Source: RHLJ01 sp965242845 (GTDB lineage Bacteria > Bacteroidota > Rhodothermia > Balneolales > Balneolaceae). Taken from it: a stretch of DNA of 64,000 nt. Shown one piece after another: positions 40,520 through 49,442 of this stretch (position 1 is its first letter; every line of letters starts with the position of its first letter). Location of the stretch: contig CBDETC010000003.1 of NCBI GenBank assembly GCA_965242845.1, positions 620,001-684,000 on the forward strand, in the 5' to 3' direction. The notes beneath the pieces are model-generated. The model was not told the DNA's origin, did no database searches, and worked only from the letters and a program-made list of their open reading frames with translations. A program made the translations under genes and the position numbers.

Positions 40520-42700
40520 TTAGTCCTCCTTCTCATTTAGGCTTAATGGATTGGTAGAAGGCAATCCTTCAAATGGATCATTATTTCCGTTAATATCAGT
40601 GCCCAGGCGCTGTAGGTAGGCAATTAAGGCAATGATCTGTTTCTCAGAAGTGATTTCAATTCCATCAACTTCTCCAAATCCATTTTCACGGAGGCCAGTA
40701 GCTATTTGCTCTGCCTGAGCTCTTAAGTCTGCAATGGCCTGATCTTCATAGCCCTCAGCATAAGGCACACCTACCGCTCGAAGCGCATTTACCCGATTTG
40801 GTATAGTTTCTATATCCATGTCTTTCTCAAGCATCCATGGGTAGGCTGGCATAATAGATCCTGGTGAAGTTGAATTAGGATCATACATATGTCTCAGGTG
40901 CCATGAATCCGGATATTTGCCTCCAATCCTATGAAGATCCGGCCCCGTTCGTTTCGATCCCCATAGGAATGGGTGATCATAAACAAATTCACCTGCTTTA
41001 GAATATTCGCCATAGCGCTCTGTTTCAGAACGGAAAGGACGTATCATTTGGGAATGGCAGTTATTACATCCTTCTGCGATGTAAATATCTCGTCCTTCAA
41101 TTTCCAAAGGGGTGTAGGGTTTTACACTTTCTATGGTAGGAATATTGGAGTCAATCAGTGCTGTTGGCATGTACTCCACAATACCACCAATCAAAATGGC
41201 AACTACTACAAGAAGGGTAAATTTGATAGGTTTTCCTTCCAGTTTTCTGTGCCATTTTTCCTCATGACCTTCAGTTGGGTCAATAAGAGCAGGAGCCTGG
41301 GCCTCTTCCGAAGCTTCGAGGCTTCCTTTCTGGGCAGTTTTAATAATATTATACACCCCAACAACAGCTCCAACGATGAATAAGCTACCACCAAGTGCAC
41401 GTAGCGCATACATTGGCATGATTTGAACCACAGTTTCAAGGAAGTTTGGATACTGTAAGAAACCTTCAGCTGTGAATTGCTTCCACATCAAACTTTGAGT
41501 GATTCCGCCCCAATACATTGGGATTACATAGAAAATGGCACCGAGCGTAGCGAACCAGAAGTGAATATTGGCAAGCTTTCTGGAGAATAGTTCAGTTTTG
41601 TAAATCTTAGGAGTGATGTAGTACAGCATCGCAAAGGTCAAACCACCATTCCAAAGAAGAGCACCATTATGAACGTGACCAATGATATAATCAGAGTAGT
41701 GCGCAATGGCATTCACATTAGCGATCGACAGCATTGGTCCTTCAAAGGTAACCATACCATAGGCGGTAACACCAACCACCAGGAATTTTAGAACGGGATC
41801 TTCGCGAACCTTATCCCAGGCTCCACGAAGGGTTAATAAACCGTTCAACATACCTCCCCATGAAGGGGCAATCAGCATCAGGCTAAATACGGTTCCGAGT
41901 GCCTGAGCCCAACCTGGAAGTGCAGTATATAACAAGTGGTGAGGTCCCGCCCAGATATAAATAAAGATCAATGACCAGAAGTGGACAATAGACAATCGAT
42001 AAGAGAATATCGGACGATTCGCTGCCTTCGGAATAAAGTAATACATGATTCCCAGGAATGGAGTAGTAAGGAAGAAAGCTACAGCATTATGTCCGTACCA
42101 CCATTGAACCAAGGCATCCTGAACACCAGCATATAATGAATAACTCTTCAGCATGGTTGCAGGTACCTCGAATGAATTAACCACATGAAGTACAGCTACC
42201 GTAACGAAAGTGGCTATATAAAACCAAATAGCCACATATAGGTGCTTTTCGCGACGCTTCAGAATGGTCATAATCATATTGACCCCAAATACCACCCAAA
42301 TTAATGTAATGGCGATATCGATAGGCCATTCCAACTCAGCATATTCCTTACTTGTGGTTATCCCGAACGGAAGGGTTAATACTGCTGAAAGAATGATAAT
42401 CTGCCATCCCCAAAAATGAATTTTACTTAGTAAGGGGCTCCACATTGGAGTTTTACAAAGTCGGGGCAGCGAGTAGTATACCCCATAAAAAATGGCGTTC
42501 CCCGCAAAGGCAAAAATTACCGCATTTGTATGGAGTGGCCTTAGTCGCCCATACGACAGTTCAGGAATAAACCCGAGGAAGTCTGGGAAAATAAGCTTAA
42601 GGGCGACAATCAATCCCACCAGGAAACCGATGATTCCGAAAATCATCGAGGCGAGCCCGAAATTGCGAACTATTTTATTGTCATAATGAAAAGTGTCCAT
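40520..42700 (-). CDS. ccoNO: Fused cbb3 oxidase subunits I and II (CcoNO)
   Basis: 726 residues. The N-terminal part (to about residue 460) is CcoN, with twelve membrane helices and the heme/copper ligand histidines in RPLHTNAVIFAFAG, WWYGHNAVAFFLTTPFLG, WAGPHHLLYTALP and YIIGHVHNGALLWNG. The C-terminal part (from about 500) is CcoO: one helix, then YIAEGCNNCHSQMIRPFRSE with the heme c motif CNNCH near residue 543, and PGSIMPAYPWM for the methionine ligand. The fused form is typical of Bacteroidota. The enzyme reduces oxygen at low tension and pumps protons. Confidence 0.97.
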   Translation of the reverse strand: MDTFHYDNKIVRNFGLASMIFGIIGFLVGLIVALKLIFPDFLGFIPELSYGRLRPLHTNAVIFAFAGNAIFYGVYYSLPRLCKTPMWSPLLSKIHFWGWQIIILSAVLTLPFGITTSKEYAELEWPIDIAITLIWVVFGVNMIMTILKRREKHLYVAIWFYIATFVTVAVLHVVNSFEVPATMLKSYSLYAGVQDALVQWWYGHNAVAFFLTTPFLGIMYYFIPKAANRPIFSYRLSIVHFWSLIFIYIWAGPHHLLYTALPGWAQALGTVFSLMLIAPSWGGMLNGLLTLRGAWDKVREDPVLKFLVVGVTAYGMVTFEGPMLSIANVNAIAHYSDYIIGHVHNGALLWNGGLTFAMLYYITPKIYKTELFSRKLANIHFWFATLGAIFYVIPMYWGGITQSLMWKQFTAEGFLQYPNFLETVVQIMPMYALRALGGSLFIVGAVVGVYNIIKTAQKGSLEASEEAQAPALIDPTEGHEEKWHRKLEGKPIKFTLLVVVAILIGGIVEYMPTALIDSNIPTIESVKPYTPLEIEGRDIYIAEGCNNCHSQMIRPFRSETERYGEYSKAGEFVYDHPFLWGSKRTGPDLHRIGGKYPDSWHLRHMYDPNSTSPGSIMPAYPWMLEKDMDIETIPNRVNALRAVGVPYAEGYEDQAIADLRAQAEQIATGLRENGFGEVDGIEITSEKQIIALIAYLQRLGTDINGNNDPFEGLPSTNPLSLNEKED

Positions 42701-42709
42701 TGATATGAC

Positions 42710-42892
42710 CTAGTCAGTTTTATTAGTTAGTGTTTTATGTTCTTTTGATGAAGGTTCATCATTGAATAGCATTCGAATGGAAGGTGTCTCAGGGTCATCG
42801 AATTGCCCCGTTTTAACTGCCCAGAAGAATGCTCCCAAAAAGGTGAGGGCGACAAGCAAGCTGAATATGATGAGTACCACTATTACGCCCAT
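42710..42892 (-). CDS. ccoS: CcoS, cbb3 oxidase maturation protein
   Basis: 60 residues: a single N-terminal helix (VIVVLIIFSLLVALTFLGAF), then the CcoS signature WAVKTGQFDDPETPSIRML. CcoS is needed to insert heme and copper cofactors into CcoN. It overlaps ccoI by 10 bp and precedes ccoNO by 9 bp. Confidence 0.93.
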   Translation of the reverse strand: MGVIVVLIIFSLLVALTFLGAFFWAVKTGQFDDPETPSIRMLFNDEPSSKEHKTLTNKTD

Positions 42893-45330
42893 GTCTTCAG
42901 CTCCATTTGTCTGGCTTTAATTCTCGTGGCGATGGTGGTAAAGGCCATAATTGTAACCGAACTTAGTGGCATCAGGATAGCAGCCACTAAAGGTGACAAA
43001 TGTCCCGTAATCGCAAACCCCAGCCCGGTTAGGTTATATGCCAGGGATAGGACAAAGCTTGCAATAATGATCTTAAAACAGATCTTTCCAAAATCAACAA
43101 ATCGGTGCAGGTCTTTCAGTGCATTCGCATCAACAATAGCATCACAGGCTGGAGAGAAAGAGCTTTTATCATCAGAAACAGCGATTCCAAAATTGCTCGC
43201 CGTTAAAGCACCAGCGTCATTCAAGCCATCGCCAACCATGGTAATATTCGAATAGCCTTCTTTTAAAGACTGAATAAACTCAAGCTTTTGGATGGGCGAT
43301 TGATTGAAGTTCATGGAGCTCCAGTGCTCGAAATCTTCTAAAAGGGTAGACTTTTCAAATTCATTATCTCCAGATAGCAAATGAAGAGGATATTCTTCCG
43401 AATTAAGATCATGAAGTAATTCAGTTAACCCATCTCTGATACTATGTTGGATGCTATAGAAGCCTTTGTATTCACCACCAATAGCAATATGAACCAAAGA
43501 TCCTTTTCCAGGTTCTTTTGGACTGATTCCTTCCCAATCAGAAAGTTGTTCCTCCATGAAGGATAGACTTCCCATTAAAACCGGAACGCCTTCTATTGAA
43601 GCATCAATACCTTTGCCATGGATTTCATAGTAATAGGAAGGTTCCAGTATAACTACCTCTGAAAGAGTTTTGGCTATAATCTGTGCTAATGGGTGGGTAG
43701 AAGGCCTGGTAACAGAAGCTATAAGCTGAAGCTCTTTCTCCGAAACAGGATCACCTATAAATACAGCAGAAGATTTTCCTGTTTCCGTGATGGTGCCCGT
43801 TTTATCAAATACAAAAGCGTCGGTTTTGGAGAGTTCTTCAACAACCGAGGTATTCTTAAGATAAAATCCATTTGCGGCAAGGATATTAACTGCTGATCCT
43901 AGGGTAAAAGGAGTAGATAGAGCCAGGGCACACGGACAGGCAACGATAAGTACTGCGGTAAAAATAGTGAAGGCTTTAGAGGCATCAATGCTAAGCCATA
44001 CCACTAATGATAAAACTGCAATTCCTAATACTGTGAACGTGAAATAGGGGCTGATCCGATCAGCAAAAGACGTAACAACATTTTCTTTCTTAGAAGATTG
44101 GAAAGATTCGTTTTCCCAAAGCTGAGTTAGGTAGCTGTGCTCAACCTTTTTGGAGACGATCAGTTCTATGCTTTGATCAATCACTTTACCGCCAGCAAAC
44201 ACCTGCTGACCTTTTTCCAGCAGCACTGGTTCAGATTCTCCAGTGATGAAGCTGTAATCTACCTGTAATTGCCCGTCAGCTATTATTGAGTCAGCGGGAA
44301 TGAGTTCATTATTCCGAACAAGAATATGATCTCCAATTTCAATTCGATGAACGGGAATCGATTCTTCGATTCCGTTTTTAATCCTGAGTATCGAAATCGG
44401 AAGGTATGATTTATAGTCCCGGTCAAAGGAGAGTTGATCAAAAGTTTTCTTTTGAACCACTTTCCCAATTAATAAGAAGAAGATGAAGCCTGTAAATGAA
44501 TCGAAGTAGCCAGCTCCGGTTCCACTTAAGATTTCGTATAGACTTCTTCCAAATAGAGCGATCATCCCAATGGAAATAGGTACATCCAGGTTAATCCCTT
44601 TTTGAGCAAGTGCGGCCCAGGCAGATTTCAGATAATCAATCCCACTATAAAGCAATACAGGTAGCGCCAGCACGATATTCAATGCTCCAAAGAAGTATCG
44701 GAACATCTCAGAAGATCCCGATTGATCCATATTCAGATATTCCGGGAAGCTGAATAACATGATGTTCCCAAAGCAAAAGCCAGCTACTCCAAGTTTTAGC
44801 CAAAGAGATCGTTCAATAGAGCGAGGTTTTTGATCTTTGAGTTGCTCCAGCTTCAGACTTGGTTCATAACCAATAGTGGTAAGTAGTTCAACAACCTCTC
44901 TTAATGATGTTTTCTCATCATTATAAATGATGGTTACTGTACGCTTTAAAAAATTTACAGTCCCTCGAAGAATTCCTTCATCAATATTCTGGAGGTTTTC
45001 GAGCAGCCAAACACAAGAAGTACAATGTATGTTTGGAATGAAAAAGGTAATGGAGACAATATTTTCTCTCTTGAAGTCGACCAGCTTATGCTGTACTTCC
45101 AGGTCGAGTAAATATTCAAATCGCTTGCGTTCAACACCGGTCTTTATGGTTTTTCCGGGTTGCTCATCTAAAGTATAATAGGTGCAAAGGTTGTTCTCGT
45201 CCAGGATTTGGAATACCGTTTTGCATCCCTCGCAACAGAATGCTCTTTTCTCGAATAGAATCTTGTTCTCATCACATTGTTCACCACAATGGAAACACCG
45301 AGACTGTTCTATGCGAGAAGAGGTGTCCAT
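42883..45330 (-). CDS. ccoI: Copper-exporting P1B-type ATPase CcoI/FixI
   Basis: 815 residues. N-terminal cysteine cluster CFHCGEQCDENKILFEKRAF then CCEGCKTVFQ, followed by a heavy-metal-binding domain with CTSCVWLLEN. About eight membrane helices follow; the metal-binding motif is ACPCALALSTPF near residue 465. Catalytic parts: TGES (FITGESEPVLLEKGQ), phosphorylated aspartate in VFDKTGTITE near 510, and the hinge MVGDGLNDAGALTASN. CcoI moves copper out of the cytoplasm for the CuB centre of cbb3 oxidase. It starts 3 bp after the Rrf2 gene and overlaps ccoS by 10 bp. Confidence 0.96.
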   Translation of the reverse strand: MDTSSRIEQSRCFHCGEQCDENKILFEKRAFCCEGCKTVFQILDENNLCTYYTLDEQPGKTIKTGVERKRFEYLLDLEVQHKLVDFKRENIVSITFFIPNIHCTSCVWLLENLQNIDEGILRGTVNFLKRTVTIIYNDEKTSLREVVELLTTIGYEPSLKLEQLKDQKPRSIERSLWLKLGVAGFCFGNIMLFSFPEYLNMDQSGSSEMFRYFFGALNIVLALPVLLYSGIDYLKSAWAALAQKGINLDVPISIGMIALFGRSLYEILSGTGAGYFDSFTGFIFFLLIGKVVQKKTFDQLSFDRDYKSYLPISILRIKNGIEESIPVHRIEIGDHILVRNNELIPADSIIADGQLQVDYSFITGESEPVLLEKGQQVFAGGKVIDQSIELIVSKKVEHSYLTQLWENESFQSSKKENVVTSFADRISPYFTFTVLGIAVLSLVVWLSIDASKAFTIFTAVLIVACPCALALSTPFTLGSAVNILAANGFYLKNTSVVEELSKTDAFVFDKTGTITETGKSSAVFIGDPVSEKELQLIASVTRPSTHPLAQIIAKTLSEVVILEPSYYYEIHGKGIDASIEGVPVLMGSLSFMEEQLSDWEGISPKEPGKGSLVHIAIGGEYKGFYSIQHSIRDGLTELLHDLNSEEYPLHLLSGDNEFEKSTLLEDFEHWSSMNFNQSPIQKLEFIQSLKEGYSNITMVGDGLNDAGALTASNFGIAVSDDKSSFSPACDAIVDANALKDLHRFVDFGKICFKIIIASFVLSLAYNLTGLGFAITGHLSPLVAAILMPLSSVTIMAFTTIATRIKARQMELKTWA

Positions 45331-45333
45331 CCG

Positions 45334-45786
45334 TCAGAAGACTCCGTTGGTAAATGATAGCCTTTCGTTAAACCAGGCCTGACTCATGATACCTTCAGCT
45401 TCAGCAAAACTTGTTTGTTGAAGCCATGATTTTATTTCACCTCTTTTAGCAGACCAAAAATTATGAAAAGGGCAGGGCTCAATATGACCGCATCCTTCAA
45501 TGCCCATAAAGCAGGTAGAGAAAAAAGATTCTCCGTCAATAGCGGCTATAACATCATACACAGAAATATCTTCCAGATTCTTTGCCAGGTATACCCCTCC
45601 ATTTAGACCTCGCTGAGATTTGAGAATGCCAGGAGCTTTTAGTTTTGCAAGAATTTGAGAGAGGTAAGCGGCTGGACAATTCAGAGAACGAGAAAGTTCA
45701 GCGGCGGAAATCACATCGTTAGGGTGTTTAGAAATGGCAATGATAGCAGAAATAGCGTATTGAGCACCTTGAGAAACTAGCTTCAT
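45334..45786 (-). CDS. Rrf2-family (IscR/NsrR-like) regulator of the cbb3 operon
   Basis: 150 residues, first gene of the cbb3 operon. The N-terminal winged helix reads MKLVSQGAQYAISAIIAISK and NCPAAYLSQILAKLKAPGIL, followed by the wing SQRGLNGGVYLAK. The cluster region STCFMGIEGCGHIEPCPFH gives Cys92, Cys99, Cys105 and His108 (spacing C-x6-C-x5-C-x2-H), very close to IscR (C-x5-C-x5-C-x2-H), so it probably binds a [2Fe-2S] or [4Fe-4S] cluster and senses oxygen, NO or cluster status. A 32-bp palindrome lies 17 bp upstream of its start, which suggests autoregulation and control of the whole operon. Confidence 0.92.
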   Translation of the reverse strand: MKLVSQGAQYAISAIIAISKHPNDVISAAELSRSLNCPAAYLSQILAKLKAPGILKSQRGLNGGVYLAKNLEDISVYDVIAAIDGESFFSTCFMGIEGCGHIEPCPFHNFWSAKRGEIKSWLQQTSFAEAEGIMSQAWFNERLSFTNGVF

Positions 45787-45802
45787 ATAAATGTCTTTTA
45801 AT

Positions 45803-45834
45803 TCTAATATTCATATTCGAATATCGATATTAGA
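45803..45834. promoter_or_regulatory. 32-bp palindromic operator of the cbb3 operon
   Basis: Left half TCTAATATTCATATTC (45803-45818) and right half GAATATCGATATTAGA (45819-45834) are reverse complements in 14 of 16 positions. It is 17 bp upstream of the Rrf2 start on the minus strand, the right place for autorepression. Rrf2 proteins bind long AT-rich dyads of about this size. Confidence 0.65.
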
Positions 45835-45890
45835 TTTTAAGAAGGTTTCAAATTAGATTCAATCTAAAGTTTAAAATTCTATCTCTTTTT

Positions 45891-46016
45891 TTGTCATTGC
45901 GAGGAGTCCGAGGTGTTGCAATTATTCTGGAATAGAATCGACGAAGCAATCTCATCCTATGGGCAAATAAGTGAGGTTGCTTCAGGGCTGGCTACCGCTA
46001 CGCCCTTCGCAATGAC
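45891..46016. repeat. Dispersed intergenic repeat, family TCATTGCGAGG
   Basis: Imperfect palindrome from TTGTCATTGCGAGG (45891-45904) to CGCAATGAC (46008-46016), with an inner dyad GAAGCAATCTCAT (45944-45956) against GTGAGGTTGCTTC (45971-45983). It is of a type widely dispersed in Bacteroidota/Balneolota genomes. It fills most of the 355-base space between the Rrf2 gene and purL; no conserved protein is seen in this stretch apart from chance frames. Confidence 0.75.
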
Positions 46017-46141
46017 CATCTTATTTATTTGGCTCAGGCGTTTGATTAAGTTGATTACTTGTGGAAAACATCCGCCTCATCTTTCCACAAATCCTCGTAT
46101 TTTCGTGCTCTTCAAAAAGCTAAACTCAACCTCACGACTAC

Positions 46142-48379
46142 ATGGCGCAACCCAACTTGCAGGAACCGGAAGTAAATCTGGAGCTTGCTATCGACCACGG
46201 ACTAAATGAAGAAGAATTTGAAATGATAAAGTCCCGGTTGGGACGCGTACCTACCTTCACCGAACTGGGTGTGTATTCTGTAATGTGGAGTGAGCACTGT
46301 TCCTACAAAAATTCTATTGTTGAACTAAAGAAATTGCCCCGAGACGGTGAGCATTTGTTAGTGGAAGCAGGAGAAGAGAATGCGGGGCTGGTTGATATTG
46401 GAGATGGGCTGGGTTGTGCGTTTAAGATTGAGAGTCATAACCACCCTTCAGCAGTAGAGCCTTATCAGGGAGCTGCAACCGGAGTAGGAGGGATTCATCG
46501 GGATATTTTTACTATGGGTGCCCGACCTATTGCCAGCCTAAACTCACTTCGCTTTGGAAGTATGGAAAATCCAAGGGTTCGCTATTTACTGGATGGCGTA
46601 GTTCGTGGTATTGGTGATTATGGCAACTCGTTTGGAATTCCTGTTATTGGTGGGGAAGTCTATTTTGATGAAAGTTATGAAGGCAATCCGTTAGTAAATG
46701 CAATGAGCATCGGGATTGTAAAAGCAGGAGAGACCGCTTCTGCAATTGCCAAGGGAATTGGAAATCCGGTGATTATTGTTGGTGCAAGTACAGGAAGAGA
46801 CGGTATTCACGGAGCAACCTTTGCTTCGGAAGAAATCAGTGAAGAAAGCGAAGCGAAACGACCAAGTGTACAGGTTGGAGACCCTTTCACCGAAAAGTTA
46901 CTTCTGGAAGCTAGTCTGGAAGCATTGAAAACGGGCGCTGTGGTTGGAATGCAAGATATGGGTGCAGCAGGAATTGCTTGTTCGACCAGTGAAATGACCG
47001 CAAAAGGTGAGCAGGGAATGTTGGTGGATCTGGATAAAGTCCCGGCTCGAGAAGATGGTATGACCGCCTATGAATTGCTTCTTTCTGAAAGCCAGGAGCG
47101 GATGCTTATTGTAGCGGAAAAAGGCCGAGAGCAGGAAATCATCGATATTTATGAGAAATGGGATTTACACGGAGTGGTAATTGGCGAGGTAGTAGATACC
47201 GACCGAGTAACCTATATGAAAGAAGGGGAAGTTAAAGCTGATATCCCGGCAGAGCATCTTGTACTTGGAGGAGGGGCTCCTCAATATATTCGGGAAACTA
47301 AGAAGCCAGGGTATCTGGAAGAGACTCAAAGCTTCGATGCCGAGAGCCTGGATCATCCGTCAAATCATGTTGACACCATCAAGAAATTATTGAATTCGCC
47401 CAATGTGGCTTCGAAGCGATGGGTGCACGAGCAATATGATACTACCGTTCGAACCAATACGGTTACTGCTCCCGGTGCTTCTGATTCTGGGGTGATTCGC
47501 ATTAAAGGGACCAATCGTGGGCTCGTAGCCAAAACGGATTGCAATGGTCGTTATGTGTATTTGAATCCACGAAGAGGGGGACAGATTGCAGTGATTGAGT
47601 CTGCTCGAAATGTAGTGTGTTCCGGAGGTCAGCCATTGGCTATTACCAACTGCCTGAATTTTGGAAATCCATACAAACCAGAAGTGTACTGGACTTTTAA
47701 GGAAGCTCTGGCAGGAATGGGTGACGCTTGTCGTGCTTTGAATACCCCGGTTACTGGTGGAAATGTGAGTTTCTATAACGAAAATCCAAAAGCAGCCATC
47801 TTCCCATCTCCAATTATTGGTATGCTTGGGTTGATTGAAGATGTGGAGAATCATACCACTACTCCGGATTTCAAGGAAGAAGGAGATGTGATTCTATATA
47901 TAGGTGCTGACCGAAAAGGATTAGGTGGCACTGAATACTTAAAAGTAGTTCATGGGCTAACCAAAGGAGATGCTCCCGCACTGGATATCGATTTTGAAGT
48001 GAAACTTCAGAAAGCACTTCTTGAAGCAATCAAAGCTGGGTTCGTTACCGCTGCTCATGATATTTCTGATGGAGGATTGTCCATTTCATTAGCGGAGATG
48101 GCCATTCATGGAAAGATTGGAGCAACAGTTGATACCGGTGCTCTTTCTGGATCAGAACATGAGGTTCTATTTAGTGAAGCACAATCTGGCGTAGTAATTA
48201 CAGTTTCAGAAGCAGACCTTGCAACAGCCAAAGCACATTTTTCTGATGCTGATGTACCGGTTTACGAACTAGGTAAAGTAGGAGGCACTACTCTCGATAT
48301 CGCTGGAGCAGGTTCTTTATCCGTTTCTGAAATGACCGAGATGTATGAGGGTGTTATTCCTTCAGCGATGGAGGTTTAG
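46142..48379 (+). CDS. purL: Phosphoribosylformylglycinamidine synthase subunit PurL
   Basis: 745-residue small PurL, the ATP-dependent synthetase of the PurLQS complex in purine synthesis, which turns FGAR into FGAM. Motifs: MWSEHCSYKNSI, the ATP/metal site SHNHPSAVEPYQGAATGVGG, DIFTMGARPIASLNSLRFGS, GGEVYFDESYEGNPLVNAMS and, in the second half, AITNCLNFGNPYKPE and TGGNVSFYNE. The C-terminal SGVVITVSEADLATAKAHFS is standard. purQ and purS are not adjacent. It lies between two dispersed repeats, with no shared promoter region visible. Confidence 0.98.
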   Translation: MAQPNLQEPEVNLELAIDHGLNEEEFEMIKSRLGRVPTFTELGVYSVMWSEHCSYKNSIVELKKLPRDGEHLLVEAGEENAGLVDIGDGLGCAFKIESHNHPSAVEPYQGAATGVGGIHRDIFTMGARPIASLNSLRFGSMENPRVRYLLDGVVRGIGDYGNSFGIPVIGGEVYFDESYEGNPLVNAMSIGIVKAGETASAIAKGIGNPVIIVGASTGRDGIHGATFASEEISEESEAKRPSVQVGDPFTEKLLLEASLEALKTGAVVGMQDMGAAGIACSTSEMTAKGEQGMLVDLDKVPAREDGMTAYELLLSESQERMLIVAEKGREQEIIDIYEKWDLHGVVIGEVVDTDRVTYMKEGEVKADIPAEHLVLGGGAPQYIRETKKPGYLEETQSFDAESLDHPSNHVDTIKKLLNSPNVASKRWVHEQYDTTVRTNTVTAPGASDSGVIRIKGTNRGLVAKTDCNGRYVYLNPRRGGQIAVIESARNVVCSGGQPLAITNCLNFGNPYKPEVYWTFKEALAGMGDACRALNTPVTGGNVSFYNENPKAAIFPSPIIGMLGLIEDVENHTTTPDFKEEGDVILYIGADRKGLGGTEYLKVVHGLTKGDAPALDIDFEVKLQKALLEAIKAGFVTAAHDISDGGLSISLAEMAIHGKIGATVDTGALSGSEHEVLFSEAQSGVVITVSEADLATAKAHFSDADVPVYELGKVGGTTLDIAGAGSLSVSEMTEMYEGVIPSAMEV

Positions 48380-48390
48380 AGATTTCTTTT

Positions 48391-48473
48391 TTGTCATTTC
48401 GACCATCGGGAGAAATCTATACAATTTTAGTTACGCAAGGAATTTAGATTTCTCGCTCCGCTCGAAATGACAA
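48391..48473. repeat. Dispersed intergenic repeat, family TCATTTCGA (copy 1)
   Basis: Left arm 48391-48419 (TTGTCATTTCGA... AGAAATCTA) and right arm 48445-48473 (TAGATTTCTCG...CGAAATGACAA) are reverse complements over 29 bases with about 5 mismatches. It lies between purL and the AraC gene. Confidence 0.8.
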
Positions 48474-48485
48474 ACTCTCCAATAG

Positions 48486-48512
48486 GTCATGCTGAACTTG
48501 TTTCGGGATGAC
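48486..48512. repeat. Short dispersed repeat, GTCATGCTGAAC type
   Basis: A 27-base imperfect palindrome, GTCAT at one end and ATGAC at the other, related to the GTCATCCTGAGC family at 56091-56207. It follows the previous repeat by 12 bases. Confidence 0.45.
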
Positions 48513-48526
48513 TTAAAAAAAGAGAG

Positions 48527-49363
48527 TTAATAATACGCCTGTTTTTGTACAACAGAAGTAGCCATCATTTTAGGAATATGAAATCCCTTTGTTCTGAATT
48601 CAGAGGGGCCTAATCCAGTAAAACTGGTGAAGTCCTTGATCATATGGCTCTGGTCAAAAAAGCCCAGTTCATAACTAAGTTCGGTTAATGACTTTTTCGT
48701 AAACAGAATCTGGTTCATCAAATAATTATACCGGATAATTTTTGAGTACTGTTTGGGAGTGAGCCCGGTTTGATGCTTGAAATTCTTTTCCAGAGTTGAT
48801 TTATGGACACCGCTTTGATCACAAAACTGTTCTACCCTCACATTTCCTTTACTTCGTATAGACTGATCTATGAAATGATGGGTAAGTATATCGTCTTTAG
48901 CAGTATTTGACTGAGCCTTAAGCAGGCTTGTGATTTTTCCAATCAGCTCAATTTTAGAAGTTCCTTTTTGGATTTCGTTCATGCATAAATCCGTTAAATC
49001 CGGCATCAGTACTTCCAGGGGATAAGCACTCTCGTTTAGTTCATCCAGGCTGTAGCCTGTTAATTCGGTAATAGCCCCAGGTTTGAATCGAATACAAACC
49101 CCTGAAGTACCAGGTTTCTGATACACTTTTACAGCTTTTTGGAATGGGGTAACCAGCCGGCAGTCCTCTACAAGGTATTCAGAATCGATCTGTTCGTCCT
49201 TTCTCAGATAGGTGCCATCAATCATGATCATGGCTTCAATATTTCCATCCGGGATAATGATATCAAAATCGTCCCGAATGTCTTCTTCAGTGAGGTAATT
49301 CGTCCAGAAGCATTCTACAAGATGCTGGATTTCTTTGGCCGGTTTGTACTCTTTGTAATCCAT
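48527..49363 (-). CDS. AraC-family transcriptional regulator
   Basis: 278 residues. N-terminal domain of about 150 residues resembling DUF6597 (YKPAKEIQHLVECFWTNYL, VCIRFKPGAITELTGYSLDE), then the AraC DNA-binding domain: first helix-turn-helix VEQFCDQSGVHKSTLEKNFK and second SLTELSYELGFFDQSHMIKD, followed by FTSFTGLGPSEFR. Regulators of this type respond to unknown small molecules. It is divergent from the gene run at 49443-52736, whose first gene starts 80 bp away, so that is its most likely target. Confidence 0.9.
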   Translation of the reverse strand: MDYKEYKPAKEIQHLVECFWTNYLTEEDIRDDFDIIIPDGNIEAMIMIDGTYLRKDEQIDSEYLVEDCRLVTPFQKAVKVYQKPGTSGVCIRFKPGAITELTGYSLDELNESAYPLEVLMPDLTDLCMNEIQKGTSKIELIGKITSLLKAQSNTAKDDILTHHFIDQSIRSKGNVRVEQFCDQSGVHKSTLEKNFKHQTGLTPKQYSKIIRYNYLMNQILFTKKSLTELSYELGFFDQSHMIKDFTSFTGLGPSEFRTKGFHIPKMMATSVVQKQAYY

Positions 49364-49442
49364 AAGAATTAATCTTCCAGAAAATAAAGATAATCGTCTT
49401 TTTTACAATTCATTCAGTGCTCCACCTCGTGATCTTTTCTAT

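Noticed and set aside
45913..46209. 98-codon plus-strand frame before purL
   Set aside because: Most of it is the TCATTGCGAGG dispersed repeat, and it overlaps the purL start in another frame, with no homology-like text.
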